Below are positions 42,284-55,085 of a stretch of 64,000 bases of DNA, piece after piece. A model generated the notes under the pieces. It was not told the origin of the DNA and searched no databases. It saw nothing but the letters and a program-made list of their open reading frames with translations. The position numbers and the translations under genes were made by a program. Origin of the DNA: Mytilinidion resinicola (Eukaryota; Ascomycota; Dothideomycetes; Mytilinidiales; Mytilinidiaceae). The stretch spans positions 192,615 to 256,614 of the forward strand of contig NW_022985468.1 of assembly GCF_010093595.1 (NCBI RefSeq), written 5' to 3'. How positions within the stretch are numbered: the first letter of the stretch is position 1; every line of letters begins with the position of its first letter.

Positions 42284-45200
42284 ATGGCGGAGATCTCAGA
42301 GCCGCCGCCTACGGCTTCAGACGCCAGTGAAGCCACCCCTGCGAATGCTGCAGAAGCTTCAACGCCCTCCACGAAGCCCGACTCTGCCACCGCTGCGAAG
42401 AGGAAGACGACTGCTTCTAGCACAGCTTCGAAGCCGGATCCTGCTGCTCCCCGGCGCCCCCTTGCGTCGTCGGCAGCTGGGTCTGCAGCAAAACGCCCGA
42501 CCACCACCTCCCGACTATCGACGACGCCCGCGAAGCCTCTGACAACCTCTTCAACACGTCAATCCACCCTGGGATCGAGTCTGAGCAAGCCCCCGACGCG
42601 CCCAGTTCCCGGCTCGACAGTTCGGCGAGCAGGCACAACTTCATCCTCGAAGACAGCGGGCTCAGATCACGATCATGACTTTGCTTCTCTCACCTCTGGA
42701 GATGAGAACAAGAAGCCGGGCCTCAATGGCACACGGCGGACGTCAACACTTTCATCGTCGACCACGAGGGCTTCACCTTCCAAGGCAGGCTCCGCCGCAG
42801 AGAGGCGATCAACAGTTGCACCACCCAGTACAAGCGCACCCCGACGCCCAGCAGTCTCATCGCGAACAAGTACAACAGATACAGGAGCAGCTCGTCCGCC
42901 CCCACGGATGTCGCTGGCGGCTGGAACTAGGCCGACAACGACGCGTCCCAGTACCACCGCCAAGGCGCCCACCACAACTTCACGGGCCACTCCAGGACAC
43001 TCTAAGAAGCCTTCAACATCTTCCACCGCTTCGTCTACTGTGGCTGCTAGCACCTCTAGCCTGGCCAAAGGGTAGGCGAGAGCAAATCTGTGATGTATCC
43101 AAGCACCGCTAACACCAGTGAATAGAAAGTCCCCTGCCTTGAGCGGACCTCCCAAGGCCGACCTCTCGAAAGACAAGTCCGTATCCGATGCCGAAGTCGA
43201 GTTGCGCTCTACGCCCTTTTCTCCGTCTGACGTCGAAGCTGTCGCCGAGGAGACCGCTAGGCCAGACACTGCTCCCAGTGGCTCTGTGACCGACACCGAC
43301 CTCGAGGAGAGGAAGAGGAGGAGTGCACAGATAATGCAGGACTTCCTGAAGGAAACCACCTTACGGGAAACCATGCAAGAAGAGAGCGACAAGCTGAAGA
43401 AAGACAACGAGAAGCTCACAAAGGAAACGACGAAGCTCAAGAAGCAGTTGCTCGAGAAAGACACGTTGATTGCAGAGAAGGAAAAGCTGTTGGCAGACAC
43501 ACAGGTACAGGGGCAGCCGAAGGCTTCACCTCTGCAGTCGTCTCTCATCGACCAGATGGAGAACAAATTTGCGTTTGAGACCAGGGAGCTTCGTGACCAG
43601 AAGGAAAAGCTTGAGGGCGAGCTTGCTACGGCCAAGGCCAAGAAGCAAGAGGTCAGTGAGACCGCGAAGCACGAAGCAGAGCACTCAACTGAACTTCAAC
43701 AGGTCTTGGATCAACTCGATGCTGAACTCGCAACAAAAGAAACAGAGTGGGCGAATGAGAGGAAATCTTGGAGACAAAAACACGGAGACCAACAAGCTCT
43801 CATCGATGGTCTGAAGAAAGAGAAGGCTGAGCTGGCAAGCGGTTCTGACGCACACAAGGCGGCGTACGAGGCTTTGAAACTGCAGCATTCCGAAGCTCAA
43901 GCAGCCGTGGAAGATCTCCAGATCAAGCTGTCCACGCTGAGCAAAGACCATACCGACCAGCTCAACACTCTGAAAGGAGAGCACGAGACAGCTCAGAAAG
44001 CTCTTTCCGACATCCAGGGCCAGATCGCGGAACTCCAGAAGAAACACACCGACGAGCTCAGACAACGGGATGAGGAAATCGAGCAATTTGCTGGAGTCCG
44101 GAAAGCTTTCGAAGCGGATATTGCTGCAAAAGACCTTCAGCACAAAGAGGCTTTCGAGGAAGCTGAGCGGTCCTTCAACGAGAAACATACCGAGTCGCGA
44201 TCACTCGTCGACGAACTTCAGTCCCAGATCACCTCTCTCCAACAAAGCCATAGTGACGAGTTGAACGGATACAAACAGACGGCAGAGACACGGATAAACC
44301 AGCTGCAAGAAGAGCTGGAGGCTCTGCAACACCAGTCTGACGAGACAATCGAGAGCTTGGAGAAATCGCACCAGGAACAGACAACGAGATTGCAGGAAGA
44401 ACTGCGTGCCCGGAACGAAGAACATGAGGCTGCCCTTCGCGCCAAAGACGAGGAGGTGTCGAAACACGTCAGTACCTTGGATAGCCTACAGGACCAGATC
44501 AAGTCCCTCCAACAAGGGGAGACCGATGGTAGCAAAATTGTCGAAGACCTCCAACAACAGAACGGGAACCTCCAGGAGAAAGTTGCGGACCTCAAACGCT
44601 CCCATGCGGACGCATTGAAAGCCAAAACGGACGAAGCTGAAGAGCTCTCGAAACAACTCGACTATGTGAACGACCAGCTCGCCTCTGACGCAGCTGACCT
44701 TGAACGTCTGAAGGACGAGAACGAAAGCCTCAAGAAGTCCATGGAAACTTTCGAGAAGTTCTCCCAGCAGCAGGACGTTGAATCTTCTGCGGTCGTAGCC
44801 AAGGTTCGAGCTGAACTTGAGGAAGCGGAACATAAGGTTGAGAAACTCAAGTCCGAGCTTGAGACTGCTGAAGACCGGCACAATCAGGACCTTCAATCCA
44901 TTGGAAAAGACCACGATGAAGAGATTGAATCTATCCGAGCTGACCTGGAAGGAGATGCTAAGAAACAGTTTGACGCGCTCCAAGCTAAACATGACTCGCT
45001 GTTGGAGGATAAGACGACTGCAGAGGCTAAGCATGATGCTCTTGAAAAGGAGAAGGAGCAGCTGCTGAATGAACATGGACAGGACCTCGACGCTTTGAAA
45101 ACTGAATTGGACACTCTTGAAAAGGAGCTGATTGACGTCAAGACTGAAAAAGAAACTCTGCACGCGGAAAAGAAGGCCGCTGAGGAAGCCCATGCTAGTA

Positions 45201-47566
45201 CTCAGGAGGCGATCAACAGCCTTCAGACGAAACTCGATGCCCTACTCGAAGAAAAGAACGCTGCCGAGGATGCGCATACTTTGGCCATCGAGGCACTCAA
45301 GGCCGACACCGACGCTTCCTCTAGGCAGGCGATTGATGAGCTGCAGGCAAAACACGATGCTCTTCTTGAAGAAAAGAAAACTACCGAGGATGCGCATGCT
45401 GTAGCGATCGAGGCACTCAAAGCTGACTCCGAAGAATCATCCAGGGCTATTGACGACTTGCGGTCGAAACACGATACTCTACTTGAGGAAAAGAAAGCCG
45501 CCGAAGAAGCACACACACTGGCGATCGAGGCCGTCAAGGCCGACACCGATGCTTCCTCCAGGCAGGCTATTGAGGAGCTGCAGGCGAAATACGAAGCCTT
45601 GTTGAAGGAGAAGACTGCTGCCGAAGAAGCACACAGTTTGGCGATCGAGGCCGTGAAGGCCGACACCGATTCTTCGTCTCAAAAGCTGATCGACGACCTT
45701 CAAGCCAGGCATGACGCTCTTCAGGAAGAGAAAATGACTATTGAGGCGAAACACAAGACAGAATTGAAAGCCTTAGAAAAAGAAATGGACGACAACGCAA
45801 GCGCGTTTATCAATGACATGCAGACGAAGTTTGTGGCGCTTACTGAAGAGAAGGACAAAACTGCGGAACAGCATCTACTGGAGTTGTCGTCTTTGCAAAC
45901 CGACTTGGAATCAACCCACAAAATTTCTATCGCCGATCTACAAGCTAAACACGATGCCCTCGTCGCTGAGAACACGGAGATCGAACAGTCTCACGCCGAC
46001 GCCATCGCTCATCTTACCGACTCCTTGAAAGCTGAGCATACCGAAGCACTAGCTACTCTTCAGTCCAAGCACGACGAACTCACCGAAAAGCTCTCTGGTA
46101 CCGAGAAAGCTCACGCGGATGCTATCGCGCTGCTTAGGGAGGAACTCAAGGATGGCCACTCCAATGACCTCGCCGCTGTGCAGGCCAAGCTCGGCGAGAT
46201 CCAAGCTCAATATGAGAAGCTTTCAGAGGAGAAGACTGCGGCTGATAAAGCTCACGAAGACGCGGTTGCTGAGCTAACGAAGGGAATGGAGAACAGTTCC
46301 TCGAAAGCTTTGAAGGAGATGGAAGTGAAATATGAAGAAGCTCTTGCACAGGAGAAAGAGTTAGAGCTCAAGCATGCTGAAGAGGTGGAGAGTCTGAAAT
46401 CTACTCTCGAAGAAACTTACATTCAACGCCTACAGGAAAAGGAAGAGGAACTGAAGGCCTCGGAGGATGGCCTGAAGAGCAAGAACGACCTGCTGTCCAA
46501 GCATGAGGAAAGCTTCAGCGAATTATCCAAGGCCCTTGAATCTACCCAACAGGAACTCCTAACAACCAAACAATCCCTGCAGGACGCAGGACAGTCTAGC
46601 GCCGCCTCACTCCTGGAAGCGCAGTCCAATCATGCCAAGGAATTGGAAGATGTCGTCCATCAACACCGCCAGGAGACGGCAGAGGCCCTCCAAGAGCAAG
46701 AACGGAAGTATGAGAACGACCGCGCCGAAAAGAAAGCACGTTATGCCCGGGTAGCGCATCTGTTGCGGATTGTTCAGGATGGATTCATACCAGAGGATGA
46801 TGGTGGCGAAAAATCCCCGCTCGAGGGGGTGAAGTTGGAAGACTTTGCAGCAGAAGCTGACCAAGAGGAAGAAGAGGCTATAGATCAGGTCGCCCGAAAA
46901 CTGGAAGCCTTCTTCGAGCGCCGCAAGGAAGCCATCAAGGCAGATAAGGACATTCGTGCCCAACATGCTGATGTTGTGGAGGAGAGGGATGGTCTGATGA
47001 GGGAGATGGAAAGGATGAAGGGCGATGTCGTGCGCAAACACCTTGCGATGATTGAGCCGCTGGAGAAAGAGAATGAGCTTTTGAAAGAGAAGAACAAGCG
47101 GCTCGAAAATATACTCTCTGCGGGAGATCGCGTCGCGCGTGCTGCTGCCACTGTCGGCGAGCCTAGGAGCATCGACACCGTCGCGGAGGTGGACGAGGAG
47201 AGCGAGGACGGGGAGCAGGCTAATCCCGGCGCTGATGCGGATTCGGTGTGGTCGGGGGCGGACGCTGGCACTGAGGCCGGTGGACTTGAGGCAGGTGAGT
47301 CGGCTCACTACGCTGGCGGTGTTGGTGGAGAGGAGAGGCGGCCCAGAGAGGCCCTCGGCACTGTCAGCAACCCTCCTCGTCCCCGATCGGCGCAGCCTGC
47401 TAACTCGCCTCGGCAGATGGCAAAGATGAAGGAAGCCCTGCGACAGCTGAACGAGCTAAATGACGACGCTCTCGCGGAGAGTTCGCGAGCGGCGGCAGCG
47501 TTGTCGAGGCGGGCGGGCGCGAGGATCCAGCAGAGGCGCGCGGACAACAGCAATGAGGAGTCGTAA
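42284..47566 (+). CDS. Large coiled-coil protein
   Basis: Two exons, 42284-43071 and 43126-47566, in phase (GG|A) across a 54-nt intron with a GCTAACACC branch region; 1,742 aa. Residues 1-300 are Ser/Thr/Pro/Ala-rich, basic and disordered, with a look of microtubule- or DNA-binding tails. From about residue 330 to 1560 it is an almost unbroken heptad-rich coiled coil. Inside this, about residues 980-1120, a 40-residue unit of the form IEALKADTDASSRQAIDELQ + AKHDALLEEKKTTEDAHAVA occurs four times in tandem. The C-terminal part has a distinct segment (KARYARVAHLLRIVQDGFIP), then another helix and an acidic/disordered end. Such proteins are usually structural (spindle pole, septal, Golgi or cortical scaffolds). 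No diagnostic domain lets me choose. Confidence 0.9.
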
Positions 47567-49159
47567 AAATGCTAAGCGCGTCTCTTCGCTTCTAGGAGCT
47601 GGAGCGACGACCGCGAGCCACATCAACGGCGAGAACACGCTGCACCTGGGCCCCTTCATACACACCACCACGACGACGATTTTCTACTCTATACCCCTGT
47701 GAGCCGCGCGCTCTGAGATAGGCGGCGCGGCGACTTTTCCTCTTTTTTGCTCCTTTTTCTCTTGTTGAGTTGGCTGCGAGTTCCTGAAAATTCGACCCAT
47801 TGCGCTGCGGACGGAAGCGAGCTAGCGATAGCGACCCTGTTTTTCTCTCTCTCCGCGTTGCGCGGATGGCGTGCGTATACCCACTGTGGATGGATAGATG
47901 CATAATGGCCGAGGCGAGGTGTCTGGGTTCTGAGTTTTCTGAGGTGGGGTGGAAGGGGGGATTGTATGTAATTACGAAAAATGGAGAAGTGGTGTATCCC
48001 CGTTATCCGACAACTTGCGTGCGCTGTGAACGATTACTTGGTTACTCGCGTCCACTGCGACCTAGGTCTGCTCAGCACTGTCCGAGGTGTCCTGGTGAGC
48101 TTAGCGGTTCCGTCAAGACGGTGAGTCCATGGCGTTTTCGGGCTTCTCGAAAAGGTGGCGGGGGGGGCACCCACGCGGTGGGGTAGTGGTGGACACGGGT
48201 GCAGAGGGAAGGAAGGTAGGCCCCGGATTTGCTATGCGGTGCTAACTGACCATCTAGGAACAATCTACGAGGGAGAGGGGGGTTTCAGCGTTCATGGGCT
48301 GGAAGGGGGCCATGACTAGGCTAGGTTAGAAGGAGGGCAAGATGGTAGTTATGCTGATTATCGCATTTGGATCCATGAAAGGGGGAGCGGGGGACGCTGG
48401 GCGGTGGGCGGTGGTGGGGCTGGTGTACACGTTGTTGCTTTGGGAGCATGGCCGCGGGCTTGGTGGGTTGGGTATGTATGCTGCCTGTTTGATGGGTTGT
48501 GCTACTCTGTATGCTTAGGGATGGGCTGGGAGGGGAGATGGGGGATGGTTAGTGGCCACGGGCATATACGAGGAGAGGGGCGTTAGTGTTGCGAGGTGCT
48601 TGAATGCTGTCTGAGGTGCCCTGAGGAAAGGTTGTCGTTGGGCGAAGAAGAAGACGTTTGGGTCATGTCATTCTACAATCACGTTTTGAGGGACTTCGGA
48701 TAGCGGGAGCACGATGGGCACCGGGGGGGAGGTGTTGTTTAGGGGGGGGCGTGCGATTGCCCTGATTGCTAGCCATCGGAAGATGGGATGTAGACTTTCT
48801 AGGATTCAACCCGTATCAAGGCATTATCGTCAATGTGGAGATGGTATGCGTACTCTTGGTTGCTAGGTATCCGTTCCAATTCGAGATTTCCATTAGCAAG
48901 CTAAATGTAGACAGTTGCTTGACAATATTCATGATGCCTCAGCGAGGTTAGCAAGCGCTCAAGACGGGAGTCTTCTAGCTCATCCGGTCTTGCGAACGGT
49001 ACCGTAAGACTTCAAACTGTCATATACAGGCACGAGAATACATGATTGTGTATTGCAAAGCTAATTATTTTTTTAAAAAAAAAGGATACTTCTAGATTAA
49101 AACTTTTGTCCGCTAGCTGCGCTATGCATATCAAACGCTATGCCACAAAGGAAACCCCC
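47567..49159. other. Intergenic between convergent genes
   Basis: 1.6 kb without a supportable gene. G-rich runs occur at about 48150-48165, 48385-48420 and 48725-48750, and an A/T run at 49067-49083. Confidence 0.5.
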
Positions 49160-50763
49160 CTAGTCCTCTAAGACGGGCGCAAACTTCGACCTCTTCCTCA
49201 GCGCCAACCCATACCTCCAAAAGATCAACGGCGCCGGTATCGCCGCCACCGCCACCGCCCCCAGAATCGACGACGCTGGCCCAACGCCCAGATTGTGGAA
49301 CATCGGCTGCGCAGCCAGCGGCAAGCCCGCGGCCATGAGACTCCTCAGGAACGTATTCGCCGACACCGCGCTCGCAGCATACAAGCCATACGTATCGATC
49401 AGGAAATTTATACACTGCTGGAAGATAAGATTGAAGCCCCCGCCAATGAACATGGCCGCAACCGTCGGGATCGCCCAGTGGTACTCCGGGCCCGCGGTCC
49501 AGCCGAACCAGAAAAGCCCGGTGGGGAAAATGAGACTGCCTGCGATCATGGGCGGTAAGCGAGCTTCGGGGACGGGTCGGCCCTTCGCGGCGAGGGAGAT
49601 GCGGCGGTAGCGGGGCTCATTGGCAAGGTTGATGGTGGTGCCGAAGAGTATGATGCCGACGAGCAGGCCGAGGAAGGGGAGGCTGCCAACGACGGGCGCG
49701 AAGCCGCGGTTTTCTTCGAAGACGATGGGGAAGACTTCGATGGTGAGGTAGAGGATGCCGTAGACGAAGGAGGCGTAGAAGGCGATGCAGGTGACCATGG
49801 GCTCGGTAAATAACATTCGGAGAGGGCGAGAGAGGTGTTTCGTTAGGATGCTGTTGGCATCGAGCTTCATCTGCTCGTGGGGGTGGAAGTAGGCGTCGTT
49901 TCCGGTTTCTTTGCGCATGGCTTGGGCTTTCCATTTCAGAATGACGGGACTGTAGACCTCCGGTAGGCAGAAGACGGTGAGGGCGAAGGTGGCGAAGACC
50001 CAGATGGCTGTGATGTACTCGGTCCAGCGCCAGCCTAGGGATGGGTTCACGAGGAGTGCGGAACCGATGACGGGTCCGATGGTTGGGCCGCCGACGACCA
50101 TAATGCCGTAGAAGTTGATGGCGCTGCCGCGTACTTTGGGGTCCCAGATGTCGCCGAGTGCGGCGGATACATTGCTCACGGGAGCAGAGCCGAAGAGGCC
50201 GGCGAAGAAGCGGGTGAGGAAGATGGAGGCAGCGTTCTTGCTGACGGCGGTGCCGATGGAGAAGAGGCCTAGGATGAAGAAGGCGGGGAGGATGCTCCAC
50301 CGGCGGCCCCAGATTTCGGATATGGGGGCCCAGCATAGAGGGCCGAAGCCAAAGCCGAGACTAGATGATGGTTTAGATAGTTGCTGATAATGGCAGGGAG
50401 AGAAGGAACTTACATGTAGAGGGAGACTGATAGCACAGAGACTTCACGACTCACACTCGCATACTCCGCAATCGTATTCCCTGCGGGACCTATAATGCTG
50501 GAAGCCGTACTCGCCGCCAGTGCCAGAAAGCCCAGTTGGATAGTAATCCATACTTTGTACGCAAACTTCCAATCCCTTGGATTCGTGGGGTCGTTTTCCT
50601 TGAACTTGACCAGATAGCGGTTCTCCTCGCCAGCCTGCAGCTGTTTTTCTCCTTGCGGGATCGCGGCTTCCTCGTCGCGAACTACACCATTTGATGCCGG
50701 CTGCGCTTCCTCCTCATTCGATTTCGAAGCTACCGACGACGCGGAGGATGTAGTTCTTGACAT
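49160..50763 (-). CDS. Major facilitator transporter, DHA1 (12-TM drug:H+ antiporter) type
   Basis: Two exons, 50763-50414 and 50360-49160 (phase 2, GTAAGT donor, ATCTAG acceptor); 516 aa, the usual DHA1 length. A 75-residue hydrophilic N-terminus ends in DPTNPRDWKFAYKVWI, the typical NPxNW-like entry into TM1. Conserved parts are LGFGFGPLCWAPISEIWGRR (motif A region), FAGLFGSAPVSNVSAALGDI, and GPVIGSALLVNPSLGWRW (motif C, antiporter signature). The central loop is KHLSRPLRMLFTEP, as in fungal polyamine/fluconazole-type carriers. It probably exports small organic compounds across the plasma membrane; the substrate is not predictable. It lies next to a DHA2 transporter in the same orientation but is not obviously part of a biosynthetic cluster. 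Confidence 0.92.
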
Positions 50764-51676
50764 TCCAGACGTATTGCCCAAGCGAAAGACGATGTGAATG
50801 GAGGCATAGCGAAGGGTTGCGGCTGTATTATGTATGATGGCGCTGGCTGAAGCTATCGGTCCTCTTGCACGGTAAATGCGGCATGTGAGGTGGACGCCGT
50901 CATCGACGTCAAGCAGGGGCAACGGCAACCAGCAGCCGGCGGAGATGTACGCAGCTTCTTTTCTCCTTTGCAGCCTGCGTATTTGCTGGAACCCTAGGTA
51001 TATCCTGTCATGCGCGGATAAAAGGGCTCGGCCTTCGCCTACAACTCAGTCCGAATGCTTTTACAGAATTGAGATGGAACGGACGTCTACTCCGAGCTCG
51101 GAGTATAAACGACAGTCTGCCTTCGCTGGGGCATACTGCGATGGTACCGTATGCAGGTATGAGCGGAGTGTGCCGGAGCCCGATCCTGAACGGCTGGTCC
51201 AATAAGAAGCCGAGTCTTAAGAAGTTTCTTGCAGGGGGGTTCGCCATGTTATTAGTACTCGCAAGCTCGTCTAGAAGACAGTTCGTGGGCACGCATCTTC
51301 GTATGGAGGGCATGACTGGGTGCAAGAACGCCTCAGTCCGCGGCCGGAGTTGGAGCCAGACTCTGCCGACATCGGGGGCCCATCTGAGCTGACCGTTTGA
51401 GGAAATGCACAATGCAGTGAAGAGATACAAGGTAAGGACGCGAAATCTATGGATATATACAATATATGGCTGCTTGTTTACGCTCGTTGACCAACTGAGA
51501 GCCTTTTGGCTATGTGATTTCTTAGATCACGTGCTAGATGTAAGCTTCAGAGCATTACTGGACGACGAAATGCTCAAAATTGTGATCCTCCACATGTCTC
51601 GTCGTGTGTATGCGTACACCGTCTTGTTGCTTGTAGCAAAGAGTGTTCGCAAACCCATGCTGAGGCATTGCGGCTC
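50764..51676. other. Intergenic between the two transporters
   Basis: No gene is seen. It holds the 5' region of the DHA1 gene and the 3' region of the DHA2 gene, both on the minus strand. Confidence 0.5.
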
Positions 51677-53427
51677 TTACTTTCGGGCTAAGTTCGTATG
51701 CAGGAAATGCTCCTTCATTCCCAGACTTACCGCTGCGCCGAGAACCGCAATCCCAAGCGCTGTACCCCACACGCCTCTGAACGCAGTCATGTAACACTCT
51801 ATCGCCGCATCTTTCCATTCTGGCGGCAGATTCTTCACCTCGTCGATGCTGTCTCGGATCCGAGCAATGATCGCTGCGGCGCCCTCCTCATTTCCGAATG
51901 TCGCCCACAGCTGTGACTTGAGCACGTTCTGGAACACGGCCGACGCAATGGTGATCCCGATAGTGCTGCCGGTGGAACGGAACGCATACGAAGCTGATGT
52001 AATGACGGCCTGGTGCTCGTGGTCTACTGCGGCGATAAACGCAAGCAGAGTGACTGTAAGCATTCCGCCATATCCGACACCAGAGAGGAAAAGGTAGATG
52101 AGTGGTGGGATAACGGGGGTGCTCGCGCTGAACGTTGCGGCTATGAGGATGTAAGGAGTAACCAGGATCGCCTCAATTATCGCGTTGAGTATATAGTAGC
52201 GGCCTGTAGCCTTGATGATGTAGCCGGCACCTAACGAGCCGACAGCAGCCCCAACGGAAGTCGGGATGATGCGAGCCCCTGCCTGTGAGCTTGACAGACC
52301 ACGTGCTTGGAAGTACACGGGGACGTAGAACGTTATCATCATGGCAGACATCGTACAGAACCAATTCGTGAGACATCCGCAGGCCACCGTACGATCCACG
52401 AGTAGCCGGACAGGGATGATGGGCTCAGCTGCAACGCGGTCCTCCACGTATATAAATAGGCCTAGGAAGACTGCTGACAGTGGCAGCGAGACCAGCACAA
52501 GAGGGTGCGTCCACGGGACTACATTTCCTCCGGAATTTAGGCCAAGGAGGAGTAGGACGACAGATACAACGAGGGTACCAGCACCGAGGAAGTCGACGCG
52601 CCTGATCCTGGAGACATTCTTTTCCTTCACTGGTATCTTTACCGTGAACCAAACCAGAGCGCAGGATACCACGATGAATGGGACTTGTATAAGGAAGGCG
52701 TTGCGCCAACCCCATGTGTCCGATATCCACCCACCTAAGACACCGCCAACGCCCATACCTAGGCCGTAGAATAGGTTACCAAAGCCTTGCCAGAGGCCTC
52801 GGTTTCGCAGAGGGATTATATCGGTGGTTACAAAGGTGGATATGGCTGTGAGGCCGCTGTACTCTGTTAGCAATGCATTTTCGGGCGCCAAACAATATTG
52901 GTTTTGAGAGCTCACCCTCCACCCATTCCTGCGACTACACGCCCAAAGATAACCACCCATTGTTTCGTAGCCAGACCACATATCAAATTCCCAGCGGCGA
53001 AAAATATGTTGGAGAAGACTAATCCTGTCCTCCGGGAAAAAATATCGGTTAACCGGCCGCTGAGCGGTTGGAGGGCCGCGTTGGCTATGTAATAGGATGA
53101 TGCTACCCAGGACAACAGCGTCAGGGAGTGGAAGGAGTTGGAGATTGGAGCGGCAAGTGTAGCGACCATGGTGCCGTCTGGGAGCTGTTAGTGATAATAC
53201 CGGTGCTTTGGGCTCTTGGCATACATACCTGCTGCCGCCAGGAACACGCCCATCCAGATGCTTGCGAGGGTAAGAATTGCCTTGCTGGTGCTGTAATCGT
53301 CTGCAATGGGTGTCCCATTCCCGTCTTCGCCATTGGCATTTCCTCTCTCAATTGAACCATTGTCGGGAATGGGATCTCCTAGGAGAGGGCTCTGTTCGGT
53401 AGGGTGCTCATCCTGGGACGTCGACAT
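51677..53427 (-). CDS. Major facilitator transporter, DHA2 (14-TM) type, vacuolar amino-acid-carrier-like
   Basis: Three exons: 53427-53229, 53177-52916 and 52856-51677; introns 51 and 59 nt, all phases consistent; 546 aa. The N-terminus has STSQDEHPTEQSPLLGD, an acidic dileucine motif (ExxxLL) of the kind that sorts carriers to the vacuole. Conserved DHA2 blocks: SSYYIANAALQPLSGRLTDI (motif A area), VAGMGGGGLTAIST joined exactly at the second splice, and GLGMGVGGVLGGWISDTWGW (motif C) followed by RNAFLIQVPF. These resemble the fnx1/VBA basic-amino-acid carriers of the vacuole as well as multidrug pumps. Vacuolar export or import of cationic amino acids is my preferred role, but drug transport cannot be excluded. 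The acceptor at 52857 was chosen among three nearby AGs because only it keeps frame. Confidence 0.9.
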
Positions 53428-55085
53428 GCTGCAATGCGGAATTGACTTTTCTAAGTATCACGGGAGGTCCATTAGCTGGTCTCGGGGAGCAGTTGTCGAA
53501 CAAAGGTGCGATAAGCATGGTTGTGGCGGGCCTAACGTGAGTCAGCTCCCAGCTGCAGCAAGCTCCATTGAAGTTCGCGGGGATATCGGATCCTGCCGAA
53601 GACCTCTTCCAATCTACCATATACCTACAAACACCAGTTCTCGTTCCAGCATGGGAAAGAAAGAGAGGATAAACTTGAGTAAATTGACTGACTGCACGTG
53701 GTTTATTCTTGAACTAAGGTTGAGAGCGTCGATTCAAGACTATGCCGTGGCTCGAAATTCTCCTGACTACATCACAACCGCATTTGAAGCCGTTCCGTTG
53801 ACTTTGGGAATTACAGGACCTGAGATATATCAGTACTGGGCTGCTCATCAACGGCTTACGAGGTTTGGCCCCATCCCCAACCTTCACGGCTTGAAGGATT
53901 CACATTCTGCCATAGTTTTGCTTCTAAAGTAGGTCGGCCACCAAAGATGTCATCTCCAACGGAGAAAGTGCTTTGGGCTTCGTTGCATGACCTCGAAGAA
54001 TTTCTTTCATGAGCGAGCTTCGAAGATTCGAAAGTTACAAGGCTCAGAATTGAAGGCTGCGAGCATCTGAAAAATTGCCGGATAGTTCCAACTTCGCCAG
54101 ACCTTCCTTCTACACTACGAAACTCATGATATGAGGGCGTGAAGGGATCAAGCTTACAAGCAGAGCTTGGGCTTTCACAGTCAAACTAAGCATGGTGCCT
54201 AGATGCTCAGCTTATTTGCGACCCGTGGTACAGCTGGTGGTACCTATCAAACGGCCACCACGTGCCCTTGGCATGCCTCGCAGAAAGGCTCGAAGACAGC
54301 TAGTCTCTGTCCCTTAGGTGTTGTAGTCGGATATTGACGGCTGAGGCTCCGCGAAATGATGATCCAGAAGACCGAGAATACACATTAGTACCCTTGGTAG
54401 GCACTGCGTTTCTTCTTTCAGCGCCCCCAAAATATCCCAACACCATTCCCTGCGTCCCGTCTTTCGAAACGGGCATGAACGTAACGATCGATTACCCCAC
54501 AAGAACTGGCCGCTGTGGCCCATTGGACTCGTTCCTGGCACACACAGTTGGGGTCCGCTTCAGCCTCTTGGTCCGTGAACACCTACGTAGCTCCATCACC
54601 ACCCCTGTAAAACGGACTCCATGGTCGTCCCCAAGGCCTGTCCATGCTTTGGGATTCCTTATATCCAGTCAAATGTCTGCAATCAAGCACGTTTCGACCT
54701 CATCTTCACTTTTACATAAATACCTTTACCCTTCGCAGTTGTTCTCAATGACGGCGCCCAGAGCGCATTGATCCTTCTCCCTCGCTGACCTTCTATTTCG
54801 AGTCTGCGCTTTGTCTGCACCACCTCTCTGGAGCAGGATAGCCACAGAGCCGCGCCGTTTCGAATGCAGAGTATGGAATTAATGAAGTCATCAGCTCATA
54901 GCGGTCTGTTGGTGGTGGCGGCGCGATGACCTTACGGGACTTGAGAAGGGTGGGAAACGGGTTTGAATGGTATAAATACAATAGCCGTGGTTTCCAGTTG
55001 AACAACTCATCAGAGCATCAATTCCTCCAATAACTCTATGAAACAAACGCCATTGCACTCTTCTACCTCCGCACAAATTCCAATT
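53428..55085. other. Intergenic between divergent genes
   Basis: 1.7 kb without a supportable gene. A 208-codon frame at 53306-53932 (+) lies partly antisense to the DHA2 first exon and looks like a shadow. The right end carries a TATA box. Confidence 0.5.
54971..54978 (+). promoter_or_regulatory. TATA box of the secreted protein gene
   Basis: TATAAATA lies 108 bp before the ATG at 55086, a normal distance for a fungal core promoter with a 60-80 nt leader. Confidence 0.6.

Noticed and set aside
49160..53427. Secondary-metabolite cluster around the two transporters
   Set aside because: No synthase, P450, methyltransferase or cluster regulator is found near them.
53306..53932. 208-codon frame (+)
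   Set aside because: Partly antisense to the first exon of the DHA2 transporter; no recognisable motif.
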